From Clostridium uliginosum (GTDB lineage Bacteria; Bacillota; Clostridia; Clostridiales; Clostridiaceae), in contig NZ_FOMG01000017.1 of the NCBI RefSeq assembly GCF_900112485.1, positions 1 to 64,000 on the forward strand: a DNA stretch of 64,000 bases, read 5' to 3'. Under the pieces are notes generated by a model. It was not told where the DNA came from. It saw nothing but the letters and a program-made list of their open reading frames with translations, and did no database searches. Below are positions 43,603 through 52,728 of this stretch, piece by piece (position 1 is the stretch's first letter; every line of letters starts with the position of its first letter). The position numbers and the translations under genes were made by a program.

Positions 43603-44197
43603 TATTAATCTATATTTGATAAGACATGGGAAGACTTATTGTAATAAAGAGGGATTATATTGTGGTAAATCAGATATTGCTTTATGTGATGAAGGAATAT
43701 CTGATTTAATGTTAAAGAAAAAGGAAAATGATTATCCCGTTACTGAAACTTATTTTACTAGTGGATTAAAGAGAACTAATCAAACTTTAGAAATTTTATA
43801 TCCTAAAGAAAAGTATGATGTTTTACCAGAACTATGTGAATATGATTTTGGTGAATTTGAATTAAAGTCATATGAGGATTTAAAAGATAATCGTGAATAT
43901 CAAAATTGGATTTTAGATGATATTGGAACTATTAGTTGTCCAAGCGGAGAAAGTAAAAAACAATTTAGAGAAAGAATTGTAATTGGACTTAATAAGCTTG
44001 TAGAAGACTTAAAAAGCAAAAACAAAAAAAGCGCTTTGATTGTTACACATGGGGGAACTATAGGAACTTTATTAGAAATTTTATATGATGATGAAAAAAG
44101 CTTTTTAGACTGGCAACCTAAAGTAGGAGACGGGTATAAACTGAAGATATCTACTGGGGTACCATTTAAAATAATAAGTGTTACTGAGATATTTTAA
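43595..44197 (+). CDS. cobC: Alpha-ribazole phosphatase CobC
   Basis: 200 residues, histidine-phosphatase superfamily. 'LYLIRHGKTYCNKEGLYCGKSDIALCDEG' carries the catalytic RHG, with 'TSGLKRTNQTLEIL' and 'CEYDFGEFELKSYEDL'. The second His is in 'IVTHGGTIGTLLEIL'. It removes phosphate from alpha-ribazole-5'-phosphate or adenosylcobalamin-5'-phosphate. Translationally coupled to the CobU-like gene by overlap; GAAGAGG precedes the ATG. Confidence 0.92.
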   Translation: MNDINLYLIRHGKTYCNKEGLYCGKSDIALCDEGISDLMLKKKENDYPVTETYFTSGLKRTNQTLEILYPKEKYDVLPELCEYDFGEFELKSYEDLKDNREYQNWILDDIGTISCPSGESKKQFRERIVIGLNKLVEDLKSKNKKSALIVTHGGTIGTLLEILYDDEKSFLDWQPKVGDGYKLKISTGVPFKIISVTEIF

Positions 44198-44200
44198 TAA

Positions 44201-44361
44201 TTAGGCATATTTAAAAAAATAGCAAATCATATGCTTGTTTATTTTGAACATATTATATCTGCAAGTTCTACTAATAGTTAAGCTATAAGCAAAACTAAGC
44301 TCATTGTATGCTGCAAAATATAAGTTGAATGCTTACTAGTTATTTTTAAAAATATGCATAA
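44201..44361. repeat. Family B element (161 bp)
   Basis: TTAGGCATATTTAAAAAAAT ... AGTTATTTTTAAAAATATGC between cobC and cbiB. Confidence 0.7.
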
Positions 44362-44375
44362 AAGGTGGTTTATGA

Positions 44376-45326
44376 ATGATAGAGATAACTATTGGATTTA
44401 TTTTGGATTTATTAATTGGAGATCCAGAAAATCCATTTCATCCAGTTAGGATAATTGGAAACATAGCAAGTAAATTAGAAAAATTATTTAGAAATTTATT
44501 TAACAACTATTTAAAGTTAGCTGGACTTTTTGCGTGGATAATAATAGTATTATTAACTTTTGGAGTTAATATTTTGATAATAAATATAGCCACAAAGATA
44601 AACTTATATTTTGGAATGATTTTAGGCGGAGTATTAATATATTTTTGTATATCTTCTAAAGGATTAGTTGTAGAAGGATATAAAGTTATAAAATTTTTGA
44701 TAAAAGCTGACATAGTAGGTGCTAGAAAGCAATTAGCATTTATCGTTGGAAGAGATACACAAAGCTTAGATAAACAAGCTATTATAAGAGCAGTAATAGA
44801 AACAATAGCAGAAAATATGTCAGATGGAGTAATAGCACCTTTATTTTATGCAGGACTTGGAGGAGCACCACTTGCTATGGCATATAAAGCAGTTAACACT
44901 TTAGATTCCATGTTTGGTTATAAAAATGATAAGTATATGGATTTTGGATATTTTCCAGCTAAGCTAGATGATGTATTTAATTATATTCCTGCTAGAATAA
45001 CAGGGCTCTTAATAGTAATAAGTTCTGGAATTTTAGGTTATGATTATAAAAATAGTTTTAAGATTTATAAAAGAGATAGATATAACCATTCAAGTCCTAA
45101 TAGTGCACATCCAGAAGCAGCTATGGCAGGAGCACTCGGTGTGGAACTTGGAGGATCAAATTTTTATTTTGGCAAGTTAGTAGAAAAACCTACAATAGGA
45201 GAAAAAATAAAAGAAATATCAATTGAGGATGTTAATAAAACAGCAAAAATTCTTTATTTTACAGCTAGCTTAGGTTACATATTATCAATAATTATAAATA
45301 GTATTGGAGGATATATTTGTGGCTAA
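44376..45326 (+). CDS. cbiB: Adenosylcobinamide-phosphate synthase CbiB
   Basis: 316 residues, about five membrane spans. It attaches (R)-1-aminopropan-2-ol phosphate to adenosylcobyric acid. The start 'GFILDLLIGDPENPFHPVRIIGN' is diagnostic, as are 'RDTQSLDKQAIIRAVIETIAENMSDGVIAPLFYAGLGGAPLAMAYKAVNTLDSMFGYKN' and 'HSSPNSAHPEAAMAGALGVELGG'. AAAGGTGG precedes the ATG. It overlaps cobD by eight bases if cobD starts at 45319. Confidence 0.96.
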   Translation: MIEITIGFILDLLIGDPENPFHPVRIIGNIASKLEKLFRNLFNNYLKLAGLFAWIIIVLLTFGVNILIINIATKINLYFGMILGGVLIYFCISSKGLVVEGYKVIKFLIKADIVGARKQLAFIVGRDTQSLDKQAIIRAVIETIAENMSDGVIAPLFYAGLGGAPLAMAYKAVNTLDSMFGYKNDKYMDFGYFPAKLDDVFNYIPARITGLLIVISSGILGYDYKNSFKIYKRDRYNHSSPNSAHPEAAMAGALGVELGGSNFYFGKLVEKPTIGEKIKEISIEDVNKTAKILYFTASLGYILSIIINSIGGYICG

Positions 45327-46392
45327 CTTAGGACATGGAGGAAATACAAAAGAGATATCTAGAAAAAACGGAATAGACTATAATAAGATAATGGATTTTT
45401 CATCTAATATTAACCCTTTAGGAATGTCTGATAAAGCTAAGGCATCAATAATTGAAAACTTAAATGAAGTAGAGAAGTATCCTGATATAACTTATTTTGA
45501 ATTAAAAAGTGCAATAGCAAAGTTTGAAAATATTAATAGTGATAATTTTATTTTAGGAAATGGAGCAGCAGAGGTATTATTTAATGTAGTTAGAGCGTTA
45601 AACCCTAAAAAGGTACTAATTCCTGTTCCTACTTTTTCTGAATATTATGAAGCTACAGAAGCAATTAATGCAGAAATAAATTTTTATAATATAAGTGAAA
45701 AAGATAACTTTAGTATAAGAAAAGATATATTAGATTATATAAATGAAGATTTAGATTTGATTTTCATATGTAATCCTAATAATCCAACAGGGGTAGTAAC
45801 AGATAAGGACTTATTAAGTGATATTTTAAAGAAAGCAAAGAAAACTAAAACTACTGTTTTAATAGATGAATCATTTTTAGATTTTATAAAAGAAGATTTA
45901 TCTATGATTTCTTATATAGAAGAATATCAAAATTTGATTATAATAAAGTCACTTACTAAATTTTTTGCACTTCCAGGAATGAGAATTGGATATGGAATAA
46001 GTAGCAATAAAGAGTTAAAAGATAAAATAGAAAAGATAACTCCGGCTTGGAACATAAATATATTAGCAGATATAGCTACCAGAGCATCACTTGAAGATAA
46101 AAACTATATAAAAAAAACAATTGATTTTATGGAACATGAGAAGACTTTCTTATATAATGCTTTAAAAGAAATAAAGGAATTAACAGTATATAATCCAAGC
46201 GTAAATTTTATATTATTTAAGATTAATGTAAAGATTAATTTAAAAGAAAAACTTTTAAAGGAAAATATATTAATAAGAAGTTGTAGTAATTATGAAGGGT
46301 TAGATGATTCTTATTATAGAATAGCAGTAAGAACTAACGATGAAAATATTATATTAATAAAAAGTCTGAAAAATATTCTTAATATGTGTTAA
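45319..46392 (+). CDS. cobD: Threonine-phosphate decarboxylase CobD
   Basis: 357 residues, PLP-dependent, aminotransferase fold class I. It makes (R)-1-aminopropan-2-ol phosphate, the substrate of CbiB encoded just upstream. 'LGHGGNTKEISRKNGI' and 'DFSSNINPLGMS' are typical of CobD, with 'FICNPNNPTGVV' and 'SLTKFFALPGMRIGY', where the Lys binds PLP. An open TTG at 45304 exists, but GGAGG at 45306-45310 fixes the GTG at 45319. Confidence 0.94.
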   Translation: MANLGHGGNTKEISRKNGIDYNKIMDFSSNINPLGMSDKAKASIIENLNEVEKYPDITYFELKSAIAKFENINSDNFILGNGAAEVLFNVVRALNPKKVLIPVPTFSEYYEATEAINAEINFYNISEKDNFSIRKDILDYINEDLDLIFICNPNNPTGVVTDKDLLSDILKKAKKTKTTVLIDESFLDFIKEDLSMISYIEEYQNLIIIKSLTKFFALPGMRIGYGISSNKELKDKIEKITPAWNINILADIATRASLEDKNYIKKTIDFMEHEKTFLYNALKEIKELTVYNPSVNFILFKINVKINLKEKLLKENILIRSCSNYEGLDDSYYRIAVRTNDENIILIKSLKNILNMC

Positions 46393-46418
46393 AATATGTA
46401 AATAGGATTAAAATATTA

Positions 46419-46642
46419 CGCTTTGTTTTAAGAACGTGTTGATATTGTTATATAAAGCTCGTGGACAGTGAAATTTACTTTGAAAACTCTAAAATGAATA
46501 TTAGTCCTATTAATGCATGCTCCCAATCAAAGATTGTGACAAGCAATTAATAGTACAAATATTCATTAAGAGTTCTACAAAGCAAATTTCAATGCCAGTT
46601 CGCTATTATATAACAATATCAACACTCTTATAAAACATAGCG
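46419..46642. mobile_element. Family A element, long form (224 bp)
   Basis: CGCTTTGTTTTAAGAACGTG ... ACACTCTTATAAAACATAGC, with inner pair AATGAATATTAGTCCTATTA / AATAGTACAAATATTCATT. Confidence 0.8.
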
Positions 46643-46726
46643 AAATATTATTATTAAAGTAAACTAGTGAAGGGAAAAATATATTTAACTAGTAAGTATA
46701 AAATATGTCTTATAGTAGGTGTATAT

Positions 46727-47377
46727 ATGGATAAAATAAAATTTATTACCTCTTATAGTGGAGGAAAAGATAGTATGTTGGCTTTGTATAGGATGATAAA
46801 TAAAGGATATAAACCAGCAGCGCTTTTAGTTACGTTTGATGAAAATAATAATTCTTGGTTTCATCAAATACCAAAAGAATTGTTTGAGAAAACTTCTAAG
46901 GCTCTAGATATTCCATTATTAGAGGTTAACTGTGCTAATGGAGAGGATTATTCGATTGAATTTTCAAAAGCTTTAAAGAAGGCTAAGGAAAATAATATTA
47001 ATTTATGTATCTTTGGAGATATAGATATAGAAGAACATAAGAAATGGTGTTTAGACAGATGTAAAGAAGCAGATATGATTGGAGAGTTCCCTTTATGGCA
47101 AGAAGATAGAGAAGGATTAACTAATGAGTTTTTAAATTCTGGATTTAGTACTGTAATTAAAAAAGTGAATTTAAATTTATTAAAAAAAGAATTTTTAGGA
47201 TTGAAGTTAACAAAAGATATAATTAGTGATATAAAGGACTTAGGATGTGATCCAAGTGGAGAGAACGGAGAATATCACACATTTGTTTTTGATGGACCTA
47301 TCTTTAAAGAAAAAGTAGACTTTAAAATTATAAAAAAAGAAACTTCAAGTAATTATGGATATTTAATAATAGATTAG
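46727..47377 (+). CDS. PP-loop ATPase (Dph6/MJ0570-like) in the cobalamin cluster
   Basis: 216 residues. The N-type ATP pyrophosphatase motif 'SYSGGKDSMLALYRM' is at the start. 'CIFGDIDIEEHKKWCLDRCKEA' and 'GCDPSGENGEYHTFVFDGPIF' are signatures of the diphthine-ammonia-ligase/MJ0570 family. Bacteria do not make diphthamide, so the substrate differs. Placement between cobD and cbiP suggests a corrinoid amide, salvage or related ligation step; this is inference. The frame is open from a GTG at 46667, but TAGGTGTATAT before the ATG at 46727 and the family alignment favour the later start. Confidence 0.85.
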   Translation: MDKIKFITSYSGGKDSMLALYRMINKGYKPAALLVTFDENNNSWFHQIPKELFEKTSKALDIPLLEVNCANGEDYSIEFSKALKKAKENNINLCIFGDIDIEEHKKWCLDRCKEADMIGEFPLWQEDREGLTNEFLNSGFSTVIKKVNLNLLKKEFLGLKLTKDIISDIKDLGCDPSGENGEYHTFVFDGPIFKEKVDFKIIKKETSSNYGYLIID

Positions 47378-47401
47378 ATTTTGTCAGCAATTTACAATGT
47401 G

Positions 47402-47549
47402 TAAGGTACATTCAAAAGAATAACAGACCAGGATGATTGACTATTTTGCATCATACTGCATCATTTGCTATTAACTAAGCTTACTTTCTTGCCATTGCAC
47501 CAAAGTTATGATGCATCTTTGGTCTGTTATTTTATTTTATGTGCTTAAG
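47402..47549. repeat. Family B element (148 bp)
   Basis: TAAGGTACATTCAAAAGAAT, then AACAGACCA ... TGGTCTGTTATTTTATTTTA, then TGTGCTTA. Confidence 0.75.
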
Positions 47550-47661
47550 TAAATGCTTCTTTTGAACACGCCAAAATAAATTAAACTTTAATTATAAATA
47601 GTTAATCTAAATTGCAAATTATTGAATGCTTTATATATAAAATATGGTTTTGGAGGATAGT

Positions 47662-49167
47662 ATGGATAAGAAAAATATAATGTTTTTAGGTACAGCATCT
47701 TCAGTTGGAAAGAGCACTCTAGCAACAGCTTTATGTAGATTTCTCAAAAATCAAGGATTAAAAGTTGCTCCATTTAAGGCTTTGAATATTTCTTTGAATT
47801 CATATGTTACAAAGGATGGGCTAGAAATGGGTAGAGCTCAAGTAGTACAAGCTGAAGCATGCCAAATTGAACCTGATGCTTTAATGAACCCTGTATTATT
47901 AAAACCAAATGGAGATAATACTCAAGTTATAGTCAATGGAAAGGTTTATGTGAGTATTGAACCTTATAAGTATAAAGAATTAAATCAAGAATTAAGAAAT
48001 GTTGTAAGATGTGCATATGATAAATTAAGTAAAGATTATGATTTAATTGTATTAGAAGGTTCAGGGAGCTGTGCAGAAATTAACCTAAAGGAAAGTGATA
48101 TATCAAATATGAATATGGCAGAGAGCGTTGATGCGCCTGTGATTTTGGTATCTGATATTGACAGGGGAGGAGTTTTTGCTTCTATTGTTGGAACTATTCA
48201 ACTATTATCTGAAGAAGAAAGAAAAAGAGTAAAAGGTGTAATTATAAATAAGTTTAGAGGTAATAAAGAACTATTTAAACCAGCGATTAAACAATTAGAG
48301 GATATAATTAAAATACCTGTTCTTGGGGTTATGCCTTATGAGTTTTTAGATATTGAAGAGGAAGATAGTGTTACAGATAGAATTAAAAATGGGAAAAAAG
48401 TAGAAGACGACAAACTTGACATAGCAATAATTAGACTTTCGCACATGTCAAATTTTACTGATTTTGCGGTGCTAGATAGAATAAAAGATGTTAATATTAG
48501 ATATGTTGATAATGTAAAAGATTTGAAAGAGCCTAATATGGTAATTATTCCAGGTACTAAAAATAGTATCGAAGATTTAAGGACATTAAAAGAAAATAAA
48601 TTATTTGACGAGATAATAAATTTGAATAATAAAGGAATTTTAATACTAGGAATATGTGGTGGATATCAAATGCTTGGAAAATTATTATTAGATCAAGTAG
48701 GAGTAGAAGGCAAAGCGTTGCAAGAAGAAGGTTTTGGGCTTCTAGATATAAAAACAAGATTTAATGAGAGAAAGTCAACTAAACAAGTAGAAGCAAAGGT
48801 AATATGTAATCTTAATGAGATAAATACTCTAGAATCAAAAAATGTTATTGGATATGAGATACACAATGGAATAAGTAAAGTTGGTAAAAATGCAAAGCCA
48901 TTTATAAAAGATTCAAAAGGAAATATTGTTGGAGTATGCAATAAAACTGGAACTGTAGCCGGAACATATTTGCATGGTGTATTTGATTCAGAAGACTTTA
49001 CAAATGCTTTTATTAATTCACTTAAGGAAATTAATAATATTAAATTTTCAGAAGAAGATGAAATAAAAAGAATAGATGAATATAAAAATGAGCAATATGA
49101 TAATTTAGCAAAAATGTTTGAGAAAAACATAGATATAGATAAGATAAGAAAAATATTAGATATTTAG
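47662..49167 (+). CDS. cbiP: Cobyric acid synthase CbiP
   Basis: 501 residues. It amidates four carboxyls of adenosylcobyrinic a,c-diamide with glutamine and ATP. The N-terminal synthetase domain has '[23 protein letters not shown]', '[24 protein letters not shown]' and '[22 protein letters not shown]'. The C-terminal class I amidotransferase has nucleophile Cys in '[12 protein letters not shown]' and His in '[10 protein letters not shown]'. GGAGG at 47652-47656 fixes the ATG at 47662. Its TAG stop is also the start of a nested repeat. Confidence 0.96.
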   Translation: MDKKNIMFLGTASSVGKSTLATALCRFLKNQGLKVAPFKALNISLNSYVTKDGLEMGRAQVVQAEACQIEPDALMNPVLLKPNGDNTQVIVNGKVYVSIEPYKYKELNQELRNVVRCAYDKLSKDYDLIVLEGSGSCAEINLKESDISNMNMAESVDAPVILVSDIDRGGVFASIVGTIQLLSEEERKRVKGVIINKFRGNKELFKPAIKQLEDIIKIPVLGVMPYEFLDIEEEDSVTDRIKNGKKVEDDKLDIAIIRLSHMSNFTDFAVLDRIKDVNIRYVDNVKDLKEPNMVIIPGTKNSIEDLRTLKENKLFDEIINLNNKGILILGICGGYQMLGKLLLDQVGVEGKALQEEGFGLLDIKTRFNERKSTKQVEAKVICNLNEINTLESKNVIGYEIHNGISKVGKNAKPFIKDSKGNIVGVCNKTGTVAGTYLHGVFDSEDFTNAFINSLKEINNIKFSEEDEIKRIDEYKNEQYDNLAKMFEKNIDIDKIRKILDI

Positions 49168-49467
49168 GTACATTCAAAAAAATGTAAAAATCAGAAATAG
49201 GACAAATATTTGCTATATAAACCCAGAAAATCATACTAAGTATTTCTAAAATTTCAAGTTGTACCAAAAACAGTTTGTTTTAAAGACAAGCTTTTGATAA
49301 ACAATTTTGTAACAACTTAAGGCATATTAAAGAAAATAACAAGTCAAAGATACGACGCATATTTGACTTGTTATTTATTTTAATGTGCCTAAAATAAAGA
49401 AATACTAGTCACAATTTTCCAGTGTTTATCTTGCAATTATTTGTCCTATTTCTTTGAATGTGCTTTA
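49165..49467. mobile_element. Nested repeat: outer palindrome carrying a family B element
   Basis: The outer arms match in reverse: TAGGTACATTCAAAAAAATG, then CAGAAATAGGACAAATATTTGC at the left; GCAATTATTTGTCCTATTTC, then TTTGAATGTGC at the right. A complete B element lies inside at 49319-49391 (AAGGCATATTAAAGAAAATA ... TATTTTAATGTGCCTAA). Confidence 0.75.
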
Positions 49468-49468
49468 T

Positions 49469-50092
49469 TTATAAAAATTTAATAACTGCTAATATTATAA
49501 GTAATAAACCAGAGAGCCATGAAAGCTCAATGTTTATATTTTCAGCAAATTTTTTACCAATAAACACGCCTATAGATACTGCTATGAATCCTATGATAAA
49601 GCATAAAATAATAACTTGAAGATAGTTTATACTAACTAAACTAGAACCAAATCCTACAGCAAGACTATCTAATGATAATGCTAGTGCTAAATAAAATGAT
49701 TCTTTAGTGCTTAATATTTTAGATTTATCAAAATCTGCTTTTATTTCATCAGCGTAAACATCTAATACAAACTTAAAATCGAATAATTTAAAAGTTAATG
49801 GGGTATCTATCTTAGAACGCTTAGATATATAAGATTTAAAAATGCACTCAAACAAGCGATATATACCGAGTCCCATTAAGAGAATAAATCCTATTATTTT
49901 GGGTAGGTTACCTGGTAGAAAATTTTTTACTATAGATCCAATCAATAAAGAAATCCCAAGCGTGGATGTAGACACTAAATTTATTATTAAAGCAGAAAGT
50001 GGTGGGATTTTAATTTTAGATGTACCATAAGCAATGCTTGCAACAAAGGAATCTATACATAAAGATGATACTAACAATATTGATTCAAGCAT
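49469..50092 (-). CDS. ytaF: Sporulation membrane protein YtaF-like (MntP-type fold)
   Basis: 207 residues, six membrane spans in two repeats: 'LCIDSFVASIAYGTSKIKI' in the first and 'LALSLDSLAVGFGSSLV' in the second. Each has the conserved Asp-Ser of the MntP/YtaF family. A polar loop at about 88-125 contains 'DVYADEIKADFDKSK'. YtaF is linked to sporulation in Bacillus; the MntP relatives export manganese. GAGGTATTGTT precedes the ATG. It converges with cbiP. Confidence 0.88.
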   Translation of the reverse strand: MLESILLVSSLCIDSFVASIAYGTSKIKIPPLSALIINLVSTSTLGISLLIGSIVKNFLPGNLPKIIGFILLMGLGIYRLFECIFKSYISKRSKIDTPLTFKLFDFKFVLDVYADEIKADFDKSKILSTKESFYLALALSLDSLAVGFGSSLVSINYLQVIILCFIIGFIAVSIGVFIGKKFAENINIELSWLSGLLLIILAVIKFL

Positions 50093-50169
50093 AACAATAC
50101 CTCAACAAATTCTTAAATATATTTTATATTATGAAAAAAATACATATTAGTTACAAAATATGAGTTTAA

Positions 50170-50228
50170 TGGACACAAAAGAAAATAACAATCCAAAGAT
50201 GCGACGTATATTTTCAATGTTCCTAAAA
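50170..50228. repeat. Degenerate family B element
   Basis: GGACACAAAAGAAAATAACA, then ATCCAAAGATGCGAC ... TTTTCAATGTTCCTAAA; the right half is eroded. The following 50285-50340 is low-complexity ATT/AGTT repeats. Confidence 0.5.
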
Positions 50229-50373
50229 TGTAGATACCCACAAGCAAAGTTTTAGTTATGTGGTAGATTAACCGAAATAAATATTTAATTAATTATTATT
50301 AGTTATTATTTGTTATTGATTATTATTAATTAGTATTGTAAAATAAGTATGAAATTTCAAATACAAAATAAAT

Positions 50374-50434
50374 AGCTCTGCCTTAACACACTGAACAATA
50401 TGTAACAAGATCAACACGGTTTTAAAACAGAGCT
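50374..50434. repeat. Family A element (61 bp)
   Basis: AGCTCTGCCTTAACACACTG ... TCAACACGGTTTTAAAACAG, then AGCT. Confidence 0.75.
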
Positions 50435-50458
50435 CAAAAACGAGAGGGGGATACAATC

Positions 50459-51454
50459 ATGACAAGCAAAATTATTAGGTTCGGTATAGTAGGAACAAAT
50501 TTCATAACGGAAAATTTTTTGAGCGCAGGAGCATTAGAAAAGAATTTTTCTTTAAATGCTATTTTTTCTAGAAGTGAAGAAAAAGCAAAAGAATTTGCAT
50601 CAAAATATGGAGTTGAAAATACTTTTACAGATTTAGAAAAAATGGCTAATAGTGATTTAATTGACGCAGTTTATATTGCCTCTCCCAATGCATTACATTG
50701 TAAATATTCAAAACTGTTTTTAGAACATAAAAAACATGTTTTTTGTGAAAAGCCAATAGCTTCTAATGAAAAAGAAGTTAAGGAAATGTTAGAAATTGCA
50801 AAGAAAAATAATGTGGTTTTAATGGAGGGAATGAAGACAACTCTTTTACCTAATTTTAAAAAGATAAAAGATAATTTACATAAGATAGGTAAAGTAAGGA
50901 GATATTTTGCGAGTTATTGTCAGTATTCTTCAAGGTATGATAAATATAAAGAAGGAATTGTTATAAATGCTTTTAAACCTGAATTATCTAATGGAGCAGT
51001 AATGGACATAGGGATTTATACAATCTATCCAATGGTATGCTTGTTTGGAATACCAAATAAGATAAAAGCAAATGCAATTATGTTAGAATCAGGTGTTGAT
51101 GCACAAGGAAGTGCAATTTTTGATTATGATGATATGGATGGAATGGTTATTTATTCAAAGATAAGTAATTCATATCTGCCATCTGAAATTCAAGGAGAAG
51201 AAGGATCAATTATAATAGATCATATAAATACTATGGAAAATATTAGTATAATGTATAAAGATGGAACAACTGAAGTTATCTCAGAATCTCAAGAAAAATA
51301 TGATATGATTTATGAAATTCAAGAATTTATTCAAATAATTAATGATAATTTACTTGAATCAAATGTGAATAGTAATAGTAATTCTTTAGAAACTATAAAG
51401 ATTTTACAAGAAATAAGACATCAAGTAGGTGTAGTATTCCCAGCAGATATATAA
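50459..51454 (+). CDS. Gfo/Idh/MocA-family oxidoreductase
   Basis: 331 residues. The N-terminal NAD(P)-binding fold begins 'RFGIVGTNFITENFLSAGA'. The family signature 'FCEKPIASNEKEVKEMLE' carries the catalytic Lys of EKP, and the C-terminal domain includes 'NGAVMDIGIYTIYPMVCLFG', with the usual GxxxDxGxY. It oxidises or reduces a sugar-like substrate that cannot be predicted. GAGAGGGGGATAC precedes the ATG. Its TAA stop is the first triplet of a short B remnant (TAAGGTATCTTCAAAAAATG). Confidence 0.9.
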   Translation: MTSKIIRFGIVGTNFITENFLSAGALEKNFSLNAIFSRSEEKAKEFASKYGVENTFTDLEKMANSDLIDAVYIASPNALHCKYSKLFLEHKKHVFCEKPIASNEKEVKEMLEIAKKNNVVLMEGMKTTLLPNFKKIKDNLHKIGKVRRYFASYCQYSSRYDKYKEGIVINAFKPELSNGAVMDIGIYTIYPMVCLFGIPNKIKANAIMLESGVDAQGSAIFDYDDMDGMVIYSKISNSYLPSEIQGEEGSIIIDHINTMENISIMYKDGTTEVISESQEKYDMIYEIQEFIQIINDNLLESNVNSNSNSLETIKILQEIRHQVGVVFPADI

Positions 51455-51477
51455 GGTATCTTCAAAAAATGCCTTAT
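51452..51477. repeat. Minimal family B element at a stop codon
   Basis: TAAGGTATCTTCAAAAAATG, then CCTTAT; only end sequences remain. Confidence 0.55.
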
Positions 51478-51502
51478 TATGATATAATTATTTTTAAAGA
51501 CT

Positions 51503-51543
51503 GGCTATGTTTTAAGTGAATGTTGATATTTTAAAATATAGCC
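51503..51543. repeat. Family A element reduced to ends
   Basis: GGCTATGTTTTAAGTGAATG, then TTGATATTTTAAAATATAGC. Confidence 0.6.
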
Positions 51544-51544
51544 A

Positions 51545-51630
51545 AAGGCACATTTAAAAAAAGCAATAGACTAGTATGACGTAAAATATACGGTGCATCT
51601 TTGGTCTATTATTTTCGTTCATGTGCCTAA
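51545..51630. repeat. Family B element
   Basis: AAGGCACATTTAAAAAAAGC, then AATAGACTA ... TTGGTCTATTATTTTCGTTC, then ATGTGCCTAA; 26 bases before the Cof gene start. Confidence 0.8.
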
Positions 51631-51655
51631 AGATTAGAATTATTGGAGGAAAAAT

Positions 51656-52468
51656 ATGTACAAATTAATAGCACTAGATATGGATGGCACATTATTAACA
51701 AGTGATAAGAAAATTTCTGAAAAGAATAAAAAGGCTATAAAGGCAGCTGAAGAAAAAGGTGTTAAAGTTGTTTTAACTTCAGGAAGACCTTCTGATGGTT
51801 TAACAAGATACTTAAAGGAACTTGATTTATTAAAAGAAGAGGATTATGTACTTAGTTTCAATGGAGGAGTAGCTCAAAATGCTAAAAGTGGAAAAGTTAT
51901 ATCAAAGATAGCAATAAAAGGTTCAGATTTAAAATATTTAAGCAAAATAGCTAATGAATGTGGCATAAATATTCATGCGTTCTCTTCAACTAAGGGACTG
52001 ATAACTCCTAAAACTAATAAATATACAGATTATGAAGCAGAGATGAATGAAATTAATGTGAATATAGCAGATTTTAACTCAATAGATGATGATGAGGATA
52101 TAATAAAAGTAATGATGATAGATCCAGAACCTATATTAGAAGAAGCTATAAAAAAATTACCTAAAGAAGTTTATGAAAAGTATACTGTGCTAAGAAGTGC
52201 ACCTTACTTCTTAGAATTTATGAATAAGGAAGTTGATAAAGGCTTAGGGTTAAAAAAGCTTGCTGAAACTCTTGGAATAAAGCAAGAAGAAGTTATTGCT
52301 ATGGGTGATGCAGGAAATGATTTATCAATGGTTGAATATGCAGGACTTGGAGTAGCTATGGGTAATGCATTCCCAGAAGTAAAAGAAATTGCTAATTTTA
52401 TTACAAAAAGTAATGATGAAGATGGAGTAGCTTATGCAATAGAAAAGTTTGTTCTATCAGAAAAATAG
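51656..52468 (+). CDS. Cof-type HAD phosphatase
   Basis: 270 residues, HAD subfamily IIB (Cof/YidA/YcsE). Motif I is 'LIALDMDGTLLTSDKKISEKN', motif II lies in 'GVKVVLTSGRP', motif III Lys in 'DKGLGLKKL' and motif IV is 'EVIAMGDAGNDLSMVEYAG'. 'LGVAMGNAFPEVKEIAN' is typical of the Cof group. The cap domain lies at about 85-185. These enzymes hydrolyse sugar phosphates and related metabolites. GGAGGAAAAAT precedes the ATG. Confidence 0.92.
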   Translation: MYKLIALDMDGTLLTSDKKISEKNKKAIKAAEEKGVKVVLTSGRPSDGLTRYLKELDLLKEEDYVLSFNGGVAQNAKSGKVISKIAIKGSDLKYLSKIANECGINIHAFSSTKGLITPKTNKYTDYEAEMNEINVNIADFNSIDDDEDIIKVMMIDPEPILEEAIKKLPKEVYEKYTVLRSAPYFLEFMNKEVDKGLGLKKLAETLGIKQEEVIAMGDAGNDLSMVEYAGLGVAMGNAFPEVKEIANFITKSNDEDGVAYAIEKFVLSEK

Positions 52469-52509
52469 ATTGGTATATTGAATAGTTATTTTTTAAAAAT
52501 ACATTAGTT

Positions 52510-52705
52510 ACATAAAAAAATAGAAATAACATTTATTCTAGAAGACTAGAAAAATTTCACTAACAGTTTCTAACATTTGAAGTTGCACCCATAAAAGATT
52601 GTTCCTAATATGCATTAGGACAATCTTTTATGGAACAACTTCAAATTAAGAAACTCTAAACTTATTTTTCAATGCTTCTTTAACAAATGTTATTTCTATT
52701 TTTTT
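52510..52705. mobile_element. Family E core element alone (about 196 bp)
   Basis: AAAAATAGAAATAACATTTA ... AACAAATGTTATTTCTATTT; nearly the same interior as in 34599-34874, but without the GTCTCA outer arms. Confidence 0.8.
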
Positions 52706-52728
52706 GTTTGTTTTAAAACATAGTCATA

